Part shown: piece by piece, positions 42,276 to 51,420 of the stretch
How positions within the stretch are numbered: position 1 is the first letter of the stretch
How the letters are laid out: the number at the start of each line of letters is the position of its first letter
Assembly (NCBI GenBank): GCA_020853815.1
Contig: JADYYE010000079.1
Coordinates: 1 to 52,252 of the forward strand
Direction of reading: 5' to 3'
From: Phycisphaerales bacterium
Lineage (GTDB): Bacteria > Planctomycetota > Phycisphaerae > Phycisphaerales > UBA1924
Length of the DNA stretch: 52,252 nucleotides
The notes under the pieces: model-generated
Seen by the model: only the letters and a program-made list of their open reading frames with translations
The model's database searches: none
What the model was told of the DNA's origin: nothing
Program-made: the position numbers and the translations under genes

Positions 42276-43688
42276 TCAAGTTTGCCCGCCCCCACGGGGC
42301 CCGGATTCCCGGCGCGTTTCGGCCCGCAACGCCTTGATCTCTTTGAGGCGTGCCGCCAGCTGTGCCTCCAGCCCGTGGATGCTCGGCCTGTAATAGGTCT
42401 TCTCGACGCCTAGGTAGTCCTGTCGCCCCACGCCGTCGGAATGGTCGTGGGCGTAGTCGTACCGATCGCCGCGCTGCCCGCCCGGGGAGAGCTCCTGAAC
42501 CTTGCGAACGTTGCCGTCCTTGATGTGCATGGGCACGGGGATCGTCCGACCCTCGCGCACGTCCGCCATCGCCTCGTCGATCGCCATGTACGACGCGTTG
42601 CTCTTGGGCGCCAGCGCCAGGTAGATCGCGGCCTGCGACAGCGTGATCCGCGCCTCGGGCATGCCGATCCGTTCCACAAGCTCCCACGCCGACGCCGCCA
42701 CCATGATCGCGCGCGGGTCGGCGTTGCCGATGTCCTCGCTCGCCAGGATCGCCAGCCGCCGCGCGATGAAGCGGGGGTCCTCGCCGCCCTCCAGCATCCG
42801 CGCGATCCAATACACCGCGGCGTCGGGATCGCTCCCGCGCACGCTCTTGATCATCGCCGAGGCAAGGTCGTAGTGCTCGTCGCCCGTGCCGTCGTACACC
42901 GCGGCCTTCTGCTGGATCGAGTCCTCCGCCACCGCGCGATCAATCACGATCACGCTCGGCGCGCCACCTTCTTCGATCCCTTCTTCCGCCTTGTCGCTCC
43001 GTCTCTTCAGACTGCTCAGCACCGCGACCTCGAGCGCCGTGAGAGCGCGGCGCGCGTCGCCGTCGCACTTGATCGCCCACACGTCGAGCGCTCCCTCGCG
43101 CAGGTCGATCGAGAGCGTGCCGAAGCCGCGTTCGGGGTCCGTCGCCGCCCGGCGCACGATCGCCTTGATCCGTTCGGGGTCGAGCGGGCGCAGCGCAAAG
43201 AGCGTGCTGCGGCTCACCAGCGCCGAATTGACGCTGAACAGGGGGTTCTCCGTGGTCGCGCCGATCAGCGTGATCACGCCGCGCTCGACGTCCGCGAGCA
43301 GCACGTCCTGCTGCGAGCGTGTGAAGCGGTGGATCTCGTCGAGGAACAGCATCGTCCGCGTGCCGGCGTGTTCGAGGCGGCTGGTCGCCTGGTCGATGAT
43401 CTCGCGGATGCGCTTGACGCCCACCGACGACGCGTTCTCCTGCTCAAAGTGGCGCTTGGTGTGGCGGGCGATGAGTTCGGCGAGCGTGGTCTTCCCTGTG
43501 CCGGGCGGGCCGTGCAGGATGAGCGAGGTGATCGTCCCCGCGGCGAGCATGCGCCTCAGGAGTTTGCCCTCCCCCAGGATGTGCTCCTGACCCTCGAACT
43601 CGTCGAGCGATCGCGGGCGCATCCGCAGGGCCAGCGGCATCGCCGCCGCCCGCGCCCGTTCCCGAGATTGGGCCCACAGGTCGCTCAT
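42276..43688 (-). CDS. rarA: Replication-associated recombination protein A (MgsA/RarA AAA+ ATPase)
   Basis: The protein has 470 residues. Walker A GPPGTGKTT is at 60-68, Walker B LFLDEIHRF at about 114-122 (D117, E118), with sensor IGATTENP. The C-terminal half has DPDAAVYWIARMLEGGEDP and the MgsA tetramerisation domain. RarA acts at stalled replication forks and ssDNA gaps. ATG43688 lacks an obvious ribosome-binding site; ATG43724 is an alternative. It is divergent from the aldehyde dehydrogenase gene. Confidence 0.93.
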   Translation of the reverse strand: MSDLWAQSRERARAAAMPLALRMRPRSLDEFEGQEHILGEGKLLRRMLAAGTITSLILHGPPGTGKTTLAELIARHTKRHFEQENASSVGVKRIREIIDQATSRLEHAGTRTMLFLDEIHRFTRSQQDVLLADVERGVITLIGATTENPLFSVNSALVSRSTLFALRPLDPERIKAIVRRAATDPERGFGTLSIDLREGALDVWAIKCDGDARRALTALEVAVLSSLKRRSDKAEEGIEEGGAPSVIVIDRAVAEDSIQQKAAVYDGTGDEHYDLASAMIKSVRGSDPDAAVYWIARMLEGGEDPRFIARRLAILASEDIGNADPRAIMVAASAWELVERIGMPEARITLSQAAIYLALAPKSNASYMAIDEAMADVREGRTIPVPMHIKDGNVRKVQELSPGGQRGDRYDYAHDHSDGVGRQDYLGVEKTYYRPSIHGLEAQLAARLKEIKALRAETRRESGPRGGGQT

Positions 43689-43783
43689 CGCAGGAGAATA
43701 GGGGTACTGTGTGGTGCCGCGCATTCCGGCGCGCCGATCTGAACCACCAGCGCAGGCCCTCTTTCCCGCCTGCTGGAGCCCCC

Positions 43784-45520
43784 ATGGCCAAGCCCGCCAC
43801 ACCCGCCGCCCCTTCGCCGCCCGCGCTCCGCCGCGCCCCGGCCGGTCTTTCGCTGGTCGCCGGCGCGATGGGCAAGAGGACTGCCGACGAGTTTCGCGCT
43901 GTGTCGCCCAACTCGGGCGAGGACATCCCGACGCCGTACTTTGCCGCCGGCGCCGCCGACGTCGAGGCCGCGAGCCGCGCCGCGTGGGAGGCGTTCTTTG
44001 ACTATCGCAACCGCCCGGCCGCGGTCCGCGCTGCGTTTCTTGAGAAGTGCGCCGAGAACATCGTCGCGTTGGGCGATGACCTGATCGCGGTCGCAACCAC
44101 GGAAACCGGCCTCGCGCCCGCACGCCTCGTCAGCGAGCGCGACCGCACCGTCAACCAGCTCAAGCTCTTCGCGAGCGTGCTGCGCGAAGGCTCGTGGGTC
44201 AATGCCGCGATCGATCACGGCGACGCCAACCGTCGCCCGCTCCCCAAGCCCGACGTGCGGCGGATGCTCCGTCCGCTCGGCCCGGTCGCGGTCTTCGGCG
44301 CGAGCAATTTCCCGCTCGCCTACAGCACCGCGGGCGGCGACACCGCGTCGGCCCTGGCCGCCGCCTGCCCGGTGATCGTCAAGGGCCATCCTTCGCACCC
44401 CGGCACGGGCGAACTGGTCGCGCACGCGATCGCGGCCGCCGTGGCGCAGTCCAAGCTCCCCGCGGGCGTCTTCTCGTTCCTTCACGCCGGCGCGCAGCGT
44501 GAAACCGCCGTGGGGATCGAGCTCGTCCGCCATCCCTGCGTGCGTGCCGTCGGCTTCACCGGTTCACCCGCGGGCGGCATGGCGCTGGCCCGCGAGGGCT
44601 CGTCGCGCCCCGATCCCATCCCCGTGTTTGCCGAGATGGGCAGTGTCAACCCCGTCTTCCTTCTGCCCAACGCGCTCGAAAGCCAGGCCGCTTCCATCGG
44701 CGAAAAGCTCGCCGCCTCCATCACCAACTCCAGCGGTCAGATGTGTACCTGCCCCGGCCTCATCTTCGGCATCCGCAGCGACGGCCTGGAGACCGCCACC
44801 CGCGCCATCTCCGAGCAGATGAACCAGCTCGCGCCCCAGACCATGCTCAGCCGGCGCATCCGCGCCACCTTCATCAAGCGCACCAGCGAGATCGCCGCCG
44901 CCCCGGGCGTGCAGGTCCGCGGCGGGTCGCCCGAGCCCGGGCACCGCGCCCAAGGCACGAGCCACCAGACCGAGACCAAGTTCCCAATCCGCTGCTCCGC
45001 CACCCTCTTCCGCACCAACTTCGAGTCATTCAAGAACAGCCCGACGCTCCTTGAAGAGTGCTTCGGCCCCGCCGCCGTCCTCGTCGTGTGCGAGAACGAA
45101 GACCAGCTCATCACCGCTGCGTCCATGATCCAGGGAAGCCTGACGGCCTCGATGTTCGCGGGCGCCGCGGACGCCGCCATCGCCGGCCAATTGCTCGCGA
45201 CGCTCGAGCTCCGCGCCGGGCGGATCGTGTTCAACGGCGTGCCGACCGGCGTCGAGGTGTGCGCGGGCATGGTCCACGGCGGGCCCTTCCCCGCCACCAA
45301 CCAGCCCCACACCACCGCGGTGGGGCACCACGCCATCGAGCGCTGGTGCCGCCCCATCAGCTATCAGAACGCCCCGAGCACTCTCCTCCCGCCAGAGCTC
45401 CGCGAGGAAAATCTGCCCCAGGTCCGCCGCCGCGTCGACGGCGTGTGGATCGAGCCCGCCAAACCCACCAAAGACGCGGAAAAGCCCGACACGGCCAGTG
45501 CTGCGAAGCTCAAGAAATAG
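43784..45520 (+). CDS. NADP-type aldehyde dehydrogenase (alpha-ketoglutarate-semialdehyde dehydrogenase-like)
   Basis: The protein has 578 residues, with CTGGAG before ATG43784. Conserved points are GASNFPLAYSTAGGDTASALAAACPVIVKGHPSHPGT (cofactor loop), the general-base E284 in FAEMGSVNPVF, and the nucleophile C321 in SSGQMCTCPG. These sequences are close to the AldH group acting on 2,5-dioxovalerate or ketoglutarate semialdehyde (sugar-acid and hydroxyproline breakdown). An N-terminal extension of about 30 residues is variable. The exact substrate is inferred; other genes of the pathway are not nearby. Confidence 0.85.
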   Translation: MAKPATPAAPSPPALRRAPAGLSLVAGAMGKRTADEFRAVSPNSGEDIPTPYFAAGAADVEAASRAAWEAFFDYRNRPAAVRAAFLEKCAENIVALGDDLIAVATTETGLAPARLVSERDRTVNQLKLFASVLREGSWVNAAIDHGDANRRPLPKPDVRRMLRPLGPVAVFGASNFPLAYSTAGGDTASALAAACPVIVKGHPSHPGTGELVAHAIAAAVAQSKLPAGVFSFLHAGAQRETAVGIELVRHPCVRAVGFTGSPAGGMALAREGSSRPDPIPVFAEMGSVNPVFLLPNALESQAASIGEKLAASITNSSGQMCTCPGLIFGIRSDGLETATRAISEQMNQLAPQTMLSRRIRATFIKRTSEIAAAPGVQVRGGSPEPGHRAQGTSHQTETKFPIRCSATLFRTNFESFKNSPTLLEECFGPAAVLVVCENEDQLITAASMIQGSLTASMFAGAADAAIAGQLLATLELRAGRIVFNGVPTGVEVCAGMVHGGPFPATNQPHTTAVGHHAIERWCRPISYQNAPSTLLPPELREENLPQVRRRVDGVWIEPAKPTKDAEKPDTASAAKLKK

Positions 45521-45734
45521 GATTTTGTCTGGTATCGATCGTGGCGAACTGCATTGGTGGCGGCGAATGGTCTGAGCGTGGTCCCGATCGGGACGTGGGC
45601 CTATCCTCTCAGCCCTGACCTTGTCTGGGTCAGGCGACAAGTTGGAGCCGAAAGCACCACCGAGCTGGCTCGCCCTCGAAACCCTGGGCGTGTCTTCCGA
45701 GACAGACCTCGGGGCCGGTGGGAGGTGGAGACCA
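45521..45734. other. Leader region of the ribosomal protein operon
   Basis: About 215 bp between the aldehyde dehydrogenase and rplK. A short inverted repeat, TGACC…GGTCA, near 45618-45634 may form a hairpin. No gene, tRNA-Trp, secE or nusG is visible here, unlike the usual arrangement. GGAGGTGGAG provides the rplK ribosome-binding site. Confidence 0.4.
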
Positions 45735-46163
45735 ATGGGCAAGAAAGAAGTCACACAGGTTTTCAAGATCATGGCGACGGGTGCCGCGGCCACTCCGGCG
45801 CCGCCGCTGGGTCCGGTCCTTGGTTCCAAGGGCGTGAACCCCGGCCAGTTCATCCAGAAGTTCAACGCCGCGACGCAGAACGTCAAGGGCAAGGTGGTCG
45901 GGTGCATCGTCACGGTGTACAGCGATCGCTCGTTCGACTTCGAAATCAAGAGCTCGCCCGCGAGCGTCCTCATCAAGGAGGCCGCCAAGGCGGAGAAGGG
46001 CTCTGGCGTTCCGAACAAGAACAAGGTTGGCAAGATCACGCGCGATCAGGTCAGGAAGATCGCGGAGGCCAAGGCCGCGGACCTGAACTCCGCGAGCATC
46101 GAGGCCGCCATGCGGGTGATCGAAGGGACCGCGCGCTCGATGGGCGTGACGGTGGAGGGCTGA
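45735..46163 (+). CDS. rplK: 50S ribosomal protein L11
   Basis: The protein has 142 residues, the normal size. GGAGGTGGAG lies upstream of ATG45735. Typical sequences are PAPPLGPVLGSKGVNPGQFIQKFNA, the KSSPAS segment, and the C-terminal IEGTARSMGVTV. L11 binds 23S rRNA at the GTPase-associated centre. It is first of rplK-rplA-rplJ with four bases to rplA. Confidence 0.97.
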   Translation: MGKKEVTQVFKIMATGAAATPAPPLGPVLGSKGVNPGQFIQKFNAATQNVKGKVVGCIVTVYSDRSFDFEIKSSPASVLIKEAAKAEKGSGVPNKNKVGKITRDQVRKIAEAKAADLNSASIEAAMRVIEGTARSMGVTVEG

Positions 46164-46167
46164 AGCC

Positions 46168-46869
46168 ATGCCAGTGAGAATCACCAAGCGGGCCAAGGCC
46201 AATGAGTCGCTGAAGCCCAGTGACGCGCTCTCCGCCGCCGAGGCGGTGGCCGCCCTGAAGAAGTTCAAGGCACCCAAGTTCGATCAGACCGTCAACATCT
46301 GCATGCACCTGGGCATCGACACCGCGCAGGCCGATCAGGCTCTCCGCGGCGCTCTGTCGCTTCCCAAGGGCATCGGCAAGACCAAGCGGGTCGTGGCGTT
46401 CTGCCAGAGCGACGTGGCCCCCAAGGCCCTGGCCGCGGGCGCGATCAAGGCGGGCGCCGAAGAGCTGGTCGCCGAGATCGAGAAGGGCTGGATGGATTTC
46501 GACGTGGCGATCGCGTCGCCCGACATGATGCGCGTCGTTTCCAAGCTCGGTAAGGTCCTGGGCCCCAAGGGCCTGATGCCCTCGCCCAAGGCCGGCACCG
46601 TGGCCACCAACGTGCCCGAGGCGGTGAAGGAATACTCGGCCGGCAAGGTCGAGTACCGCGCCGACAAGGGCGGCAACGTCCACGCGGTCATCGGCAAGAT
46701 GAGCTTCCCGGAGGGCGACCTGGTCGCCAACCTCGAGCACTTCATCCACGCCATCGAGAAGGTTCGCCCCGCGACCGCCAAGGGGCTGTACATCAAGAAG
46801 ATCACGATCAGCGGCGCCATGACCCCCGGTGTTCAGATCAAGTACGTCCAGGCTGTCGCCGCGGAGTGA
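46168..46869 (+). CDS. rplA: 50S ribosomal protein L1
   Basis: The protein has 233 residues. Signature points are the opening of the first domain (KFDQTVNICMHLGID), ASPDMMRVVSKLGKVLGPKGLMPSPKAGTV and VEYRADKGGNVH. L1 forms the L1 stalk and commonly represses its own operon by binding the mRNA leader. Four bases follow rplK and eight precede rplJ, so the genes are one transcript. Confidence 0.97.
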   Translation: MPVRITKRAKANESLKPSDALSAAEAVAALKKFKAPKFDQTVNICMHLGIDTAQADQALRGALSLPKGIGKTKRVVAFCQSDVAPKALAAGAIKAGAEELVAEIEKGWMDFDVAIASPDMMRVVSKLGKVLGPKGLMPSPKAGTVATNVPEAVKEYSAGKVEYRADKGGNVHAVIGKMSFPEGDLVANLEHFIHAIEKVRPATAKGLYIKKITISGAMTPGVQIKYVQAVAAE

Positions 46870-46877
46870 GGTGAACC

Positions 46878-47438
46878 ATGTCGAAGACCGTCAAGCAGGC
46901 CATCATGCGCGACTACACGTCGCGTCTCACCGACCCCGCGACCAGCAAGGTGCGCGAGGCGATGCTCATCAGCGTCCGCGCCCTCAAGGGCACGGACAAC
47001 ACCAAGGTCCGTCTGGGTCTTGCCAAGAAGAAGATCAAGGTCAGCGTGATCCGAAACTCGCTGGCCCGCAAGAACTTCGCCGGCAGCGCCCTGGCGCCCC
47101 TGGCCGACCTCCTCACCGGGCCCAGCGCTCTGGTCTACGGCGGGTCCTCCGTCGTCGAGTGCGCCCGCGAGGTCGTCGCCCTCATCGCCAAGTTCCCCGG
47201 CATCGAGCTCAAGGGCGCCGTCCTCGACGGGCAGCTCTACTCGGGCAAGGCCGGCGTTGAGGAGTTGAGCAAACTCCCGACCCGCGAAGAGGCCGTGGCC
47301 AACGTGGTCACCCTCGTCGTCAGCCCCGGCAGGAAGCTCATGGGCCAGGTCAAGGGCCCGGGCTCGAACATCGCCGGCATCATCAAGGCGATCGAGACCA
47401 AGCTCGAAAAGGGCGAGGCCATCGCCAAGGTCGGCTGA
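46878..47438 (+). CDS. rplJ: 50S ribosomal protein L10
   Basis: The protein has 186 residues. The core LKGTDNTKVRLGLAKKKIKVSVIRNSLARKNFAG and GPSALVYGG match L10, which carries the L7/L12 stalk dimers on its C-terminal helix. An rplL gene normally follows immediately, but here a strong terminator comes next, so L7/L12 must be encoded elsewhere. The N-terminus (MSKTVKQAIMRDYTSRL) is slightly unusual. Confidence 0.93.
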   Translation: MSKTVKQAIMRDYTSRLTDPATSKVREAMLISVRALKGTDNTKVRLGLAKKKIKVSVIRNSLARKNFAGSALAPLADLLTGPSALVYGGSSVVECAREVVALIAKFPGIELKGAVLDGQLYSGKAGVEELSKLPTREEAVANVVTLVVSPGRKLMGQVKGPGSNIAGIIKAIETKLEKGEAIAKVG

Positions 47439-47467
47439 GTTCTCGTTCCTGAAATTCATGCCCTTTC

Positions 47468-47513
47468 AACGGGGGTCGCACCGGGTTCCACCGGCCGCGA
47501 CCCCCGTTTTTTT
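47468..47513 (+). terminator. Rho-independent terminator after rplJ
   Basis: AACGGGGGTCGC pairs with GCGACCCCCGTT over 12 bp; a second small stem (CCGG/CCGG) lies inside the loop. A run of seven T residues follows. It ends the rplK-rplA-rplJ transcript. Confidence 0.9.
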
Positions 47514-47648
47514 GTGCCCGCACGCGTCTGACGTGGCCAAACAAGTGTTCCGAGTCCTGATTTCCCGCTCTTTTCGTCGAGAAATTTGATAACCACGGTT
47601 AGCGCCCGACCCCCATCACGACGCACTGGGTTGCGACGACACTCGTAA

Positions 47649-47676
47649 CCCGCGGCGGCGACACACCCGCCGCGGG
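47649..47676 (+). promoter_or_regulatory. Hairpin in the leader of the beta-helix gene
   Basis: CCCGCGGCGG and CCGCCGCGGG form a perfect 10-bp stem about 34 bp before the start codon. There is no T-tract. It may stabilise the mRNA or modulate translation; GGAAAGGACG serves as ribosome-binding site. Confidence 0.4.
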
Positions 47677-47709
47677 CGCCCACACAAGACACACGGAAAG
47701 GACGACCCA

Positions 47710-49797
47710 ATGGATTTCTCGAAGTCTCGCGCGATCACTCTGCCCACGCTGGCCTCGACCCTTCTGCTCCTCTGCGGGCAGGCGATGGGCCAGAGCTTCA
47801 ACATCGACATCAACAATGCCAGCGGCAACGGCGCGGGCGTTCCCGCCAACAGCTTCGCCGGCGCCGCCGGCCAGGCCGGGTTCTGGAACGCCATCTCTTC
47901 CGCCACCGCCACGACCTCGACGCTCAAGGACCTCAACGGCAACAACACCAGCGCCTCGTTCACCCGCGACACCACCGGCACGTTCAGCGGCGCCGTCGAC
48001 GCGGGCGTTTCCGGCGAGGCCGCCAAGCTCATGCTCGATTACCAGGGCCTGAGCAGCTTCGGCACGCTCACGTACAGCTTCAACAACCTCGCCGCCGGAA
48101 CCTACGCCGTCTTCACCTACGCCGATCTCCCGGGCGACGCCAGCAACGAAAGCGGCGTGACCGTCACCGGCTCTTCCAGCAGCTACCAGTACTGCGGCGG
48201 CGCAATGTCCGCCAGCAAGCTCGTCCCCGGCGTCACCCACGCCATCCACGTCATCACCGTTTCCGCCGGCGGCTCGATCACCGTCAAGGTCGCCGACTGC
48301 CCCTTCGGCACCGCCCATGTCGGCGGCTTCCAGCTCCGCAAGATCGACTCCAACCGCCTCCGCTTCTTCGTCAACGACAACGCCTCCGGCGCGTCCGACG
48401 GCACCAGCTGGGCCACCGCCTACACCGACCTCCAGATCCCCCTCGTCGCCGCCAAGAACATCGGCGGCGCGTATGTCGAAATCTGGACCGCCCAGGGCTT
48501 CTACTACCCCACCAGCGGAACCTCACGTAGCGCCACGTTCCTCATCCCCAGCGGCCTCAAGCTCTACGGCGGGTTCGCCGGCACCGAATCCTCTCTCGCC
48601 CAACGCACCACCCCCTGGGCCTTCATCACCGCCATGAGCGGCGCTATCGGCGGCAGCTCCCAGACCGACAACTCCTACCACGTCGTCGACGCCGACAACA
48701 CCCTCGGCGACACCCTCATCGATGGCTTCTCCATCGCACGCGGCTACGCCAGCGGCTCGGGCGACGACGCCCGCGGCGGCGGCATGTCCGCCATCAACAG
48801 CTCCATCGTCTGCCGGAACGTCAAGTTCCTCTCCAACTTCGCCAGTCTCGATGGCGGCGCCGTCCACTCCACCGGCAAGTTCCCCAAGTTCGTCGACTGC
48901 CTCTTCTACGACAACTGGACCAACGGCGAGGGAGGAGCGCTCTATCACCACACCGCCGGCGATGTTCAGTTCGCCAACACCGAGTTCATCGATAACCACT
49001 GCACCGGCTCCGGCGGCGCCGTCAAGGTCCTTTTCGCCGCCGGTTCCGCCGAAGGCTGCGTCTTCAACGGCAACCTCGCCTCCAGCGGCGACGGCGGCGC
49101 CATCGCCTGTGCGGGCGACTCCGGCGTCGGCATGACGGTTCGCATGTCCACCTTCGCCAACAACAACGCCCCCTCCGGCACCGCCGGCGGCCTCTACGTC
49201 AGCACCGGCACCGACGCCACCATCACCAACTCAATCTTCTGGGGCAACACCGACGGCGCGCCCAACACCACCGACGAGTCACAGGTCTACGCCGTCAACT
49301 TCCACGGCTCCTTCTACACCGCCCTCTCCACCACCATCCAGGGACTCAGCCCCGATCCCAAGTTCATCGACATCAACGGCGTCGACAACATCCCCGGCAC
49401 CTTCGACGACAACTTCCGCCTCCAGTCCACCTCGCCCGCCATCGATGCCGGCAACAACAACCTCGTCCCCATGGACCCCTGGGACTTCGACGCCGACCTC
49501 AACTACGCCGAGACGTGGAGCCAGGACATCGACGGCAGCACCCGCCGCGTCGACGTGGCCTTCGTCAGCGACACCGGCGTCGGCCCCGCCCCCGTCATCG
49601 ACCGCGGCGCCTTCGAGTTCCAGTACGCCCCCTGCGTCGCCGACTTCAACAACGATGGCTTCATCAACGGCGACGACTACGACGCCTTCGCCGACGCCTT
49701 CGAGGCCGCCAACCCCGACGCCGACCTCAACAACGACGGCTTCGTCAACGGCGACGACTATGACATGTTCGCCTCCGCCTTCGAGTCCGGCTGCTAA
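47710..49797 (+). CDS. Secreted parallel beta-helix protein with GC-type dockerin-like repeats
   Basis: The protein has 695 residues. The signal peptide ends in GQAMGQ. Residues about 30-215 form a beta-sandwich-like domain (YSFNNLAAGTYAVFTYADLPG). About 220-560 show the choice-of-anchor/right-handed beta-helix pattern: FVNDNASGASDGTSWATAYTDLQ, repeated GGA(V/I/L) and N-x-x-F units, SIFWGNTDG. The tail has two EF-like loops (DFNNDGFINGDDYDAF; DLNNDGFVNGDDYDMF) and a terminal Cys. Cell-surface or exported adhesin- or lyase-like function is possible. It shares this tail with the gene at 35903, so they likely use one anchoring system. Confidence 0.85.
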   Translation: MDFSKSRAITLPTLASTLLLLCGQAMGQSFNIDINNASGNGAGVPANSFAGAAGQAGFWNAISSATATTSTLKDLNGNNTSASFTRDTTGTFSGAVDAGVSGEAAKLMLDYQGLSSFGTLTYSFNNLAAGTYAVFTYADLPGDASNESGVTVTGSSSSYQYCGGAMSASKLVPGVTHAIHVITVSAGGSITVKVADCPFGTAHVGGFQLRKIDSNRLRFFVNDNASGASDGTSWATAYTDLQIPLVAAKNIGGAYVEIWTAQGFYYPTSGTSRSATFLIPSGLKLYGGFAGTESSLAQRTTPWAFITAMSGAIGGSSQTDNSYHVVDADNTLGDTLIDGFSIARGYASGSGDDARGGGMSAINSSIVCRNVKFLSNFASLDGGAVHSTGKFPKFVDCLFYDNWTNGEGGALYHHTAGDVQFANTEFIDNHCTGSGGAVKVLFAAGSAEGCVFNGNLASSGDGGAIACAGDSGVGMTVRMSTFANNNAPSGTAGGLYVSTGTDATITNSIFWGNTDGAPNTTDESQVYAVNFHGSFYTALSTTIQGLSPDPKFIDINGVDNIPGTFDDNFRLQSTSPAIDAGNNNLVPMDPWDFDADLNYAETWSQDIDGSTRRVDVAFVSDTGVGPAPVIDRGAFEFQYAPCVADFNNDGFINGDDYDAFADAFEAANPDADLNNDGFVNGDDYDMFASAFESGC

Positions 49798-49869
49798 CGC
49801 CCGCCGGTGGTGAATCACGCTCCCAGAGCAGGCCGGCTCCCGCGAGTCGGCCTGTTTCTTTGCGCGCGA

Positions 49870-50661
49870 TCAGTAATCCCTGCCCCGCGCGCCGTCGAGG
49901 GTGTCGCGGAGGGGGACCGAGGAACCCGTCAGCACATTGACGCCGGGCTTGCTCGCCTCGGACAATCGCCGAATCTTGGCGTGCGCGTCCGCGAAGAGAA
50001 CCGGAAACATGTCCCGATCGTCGTTTGGTGCTAGGTGTGCCCGCTCGCCGTCGAACATGAAAACCTTAGCGGAAGGGAACAAGACGTCGGAAGCCGAGAC
50101 GGCTCGAACAAGCTGCTCGCTGGGAGCGGTTCCGACGGACCATGCCTCTGGCCTAGCCAAAAAGGTATCCGAAACGAAGCAAGAGGGGCCGTTTGGACCG
50201 AGCGGATCCTCCGGCGACGACACCCAAGGCTCGCCGCTCTTTCGCCGAGCGCCCGGGCAGACCCAGGTTGAATACCACTCGCGCCACGGTGCGACTTCAT
50301 GCATGAGCCCCGGCCAGTTTAGCGAGACGTCAAAGTTGCTCGCAATCTGCATCACCGAGGTCTCGTCGTGATCCGGGGACAGATCGAGCTTCTGCCCGCC
50401 GATCGCGAACGGGTATTTGCCGTTGAATCGTTGCGTGTACAACTCCATCGCGCTGCCCAAGCCCCGAAGATTGGAAAGACACTTGGTCTCTCTTGCCCGC
50501 GAACGAGAGCTCGCCAAGTACGGCAGCGTGATCGCGACCAGAATCGCAACGACGCCGATGCAGACGAGCAGTTCAATGATCGTGAACGCACCGTCTAGAA
50601 CGGCGGATACAACGTAGGATGCCGGTCTGTTTTCAGGACCACGATGCTCCATGGAACCCAT
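49870..50661 (-). CDS. Prepilin-type (type II secretion pseudopilin-like) protein
   Basis: The protein has 263 residues from ATG50661, which follows GGGAGG; this start lies inside the upstream gene and the two overlap by 67 bp. The processing region reads LDG-AFTIIELLVC, followed by a hydrophobic helix (IGVVAILVAITLPYLASS) and a DUF1559-like body (CLSNLRGLGSAMELYTQRFNGKYP…VFMFDGERAHL). Prepilin peptidase cuts after Gly. The usual G-F-T-L-x-E has an extra Ala here, placing Glu one position late. Probable component of a planctomycete pseudopilus or surface fibre. Confidence 0.8.
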   Translation of the reverse strand: MGSMEHRGPENRPASYVVSAVLDGAFTIIELLVCIGVVAILVAITLPYLASSRSRARETKCLSNLRGLGSAMELYTQRFNGKYPFAIGGQKLDLSPDHDETSVMQIASNFDVSLNWPGLMHEVAPWREWYSTWVCPGARRKSGEPWVSSPEDPLGPNGPSCFVSDTFLARPEAWSVGTAPSEQLVRAVSASDVLFPSAKVFMFDGERAHLAPNDDRDMFPVLFADAHAKIRRLSEASKPGVNVLTGSSVPLRDTLDGARGRDY

Positions 50662-51356
50662 TGCTTGGCCTCCCGGTTCCACGCGAACCGATACGCGGTT
50701 GTTCCCGCGACGCGATCACTCGTGCCGACTCTCGCCAGTTCCATCGGGAGCGATACCTCGATGATGGTCAGGCGCTGCGACTCGACGTCATTGCCCAGTG
50801 GCCTCACGTCGGCAGTTCTGGTGTACTCGCCTTGGGAGTAGTAGTTCATGTCCTTTTCGGGCTTGACCCGTTTGCCGTTGACATAGACGGGTTCGACCTT
50901 GAGCTGATCCAATCCTAGCTTGGACCAGCGGGACAATTCAGCCGCGGCTTCCCAGGACTTCCGCTCACTTGCCGATGTGGGGTCCAGTTTGTAGCCACGT
51001 GCGTTCAGCCCCGCAACGTGTTGATCAAAGTTGCCGTCAAGCGTCGCGCGAAGCTGATCTTGAAAGGCGATGACCAGATCATCCGGTCGCTCGATGTCTA
51101 TCTTCGTGGATAGGAGAGCAGACAAGGACTTTTCCTTCGCGGACACCAAGACCGAGCTCAGCGTGTCCGCGGATGGCTCGGTGTCCATCGAGAGGGACAC
51201 GGCTGTTCTCTCAAGTGATTCCTTCATGCCAGTCGGAAGCGGCGCGGGAGATTCCCTCAAACCCCCGCCTGATGAACGATAGTACAGATAGGCCGCCAGC
51301 CCGATCCCCACCAGCGCGAACACGACGGCGGCAATAAGTTTGTTTCGGTCGTTCAT
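50595..51356 (-). CDS. Membrane-anchored protein of unknown function
   Basis: The protein has 253 residues from ATG51356. One N-terminal helix (KLIAAVVFALVGIGLAAYLYY) anchors a soluble domain rich in mixed charge. The end, YRFAWNREAKQWVPWSIVVLKTDRHPTLYPPF, reads like a beta-sheet module. It is translated with the prepilin-like gene. No family recognised; periplasmic location is inferred. Confidence 0.65.
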   Translation of the reverse strand: MNDRNKLIAAVVFALVGIGLAAYLYYRSSGGGLRESPAPLPTGMKESLERTAVSLSMDTEPSADTLSSVLVSAKEKSLSALLSTKIDIERPDDLVIAFQDQLRATLDGNFDQHVAGLNARGYKLDPTSASERKSWEAAAELSRWSKLGLDQLKVEPVYVNGKRVKPEKDMNYYSQGEYTRTADVRPLGNDVESQRLTIIEVSLPMELARVGTSDRVAGTTAYRFAWNREAKQWVPWSIVVLKTDRHPTLYPPF

Positions 51357-51420
51357 GATTGACTCCCTACCGAAGCACGCGCGTGGACGCCAATCCCCGC
51401 GCGCGGCTATGGAACGTTGA

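Noticed and set aside
40288..42393. Long plus-strand frame opposite the transpeptidase and cyclo-ligase genes
   Set aside because: It spans two clear minus-strand genes and their gap, and consists of Arg-rich shadow sequence.
45521..45734. tRNA-Trp or secE/nusG upstream of rplK
   Set aside because: Read on both strands, no tRNA arms or reading frame of that kind are present.
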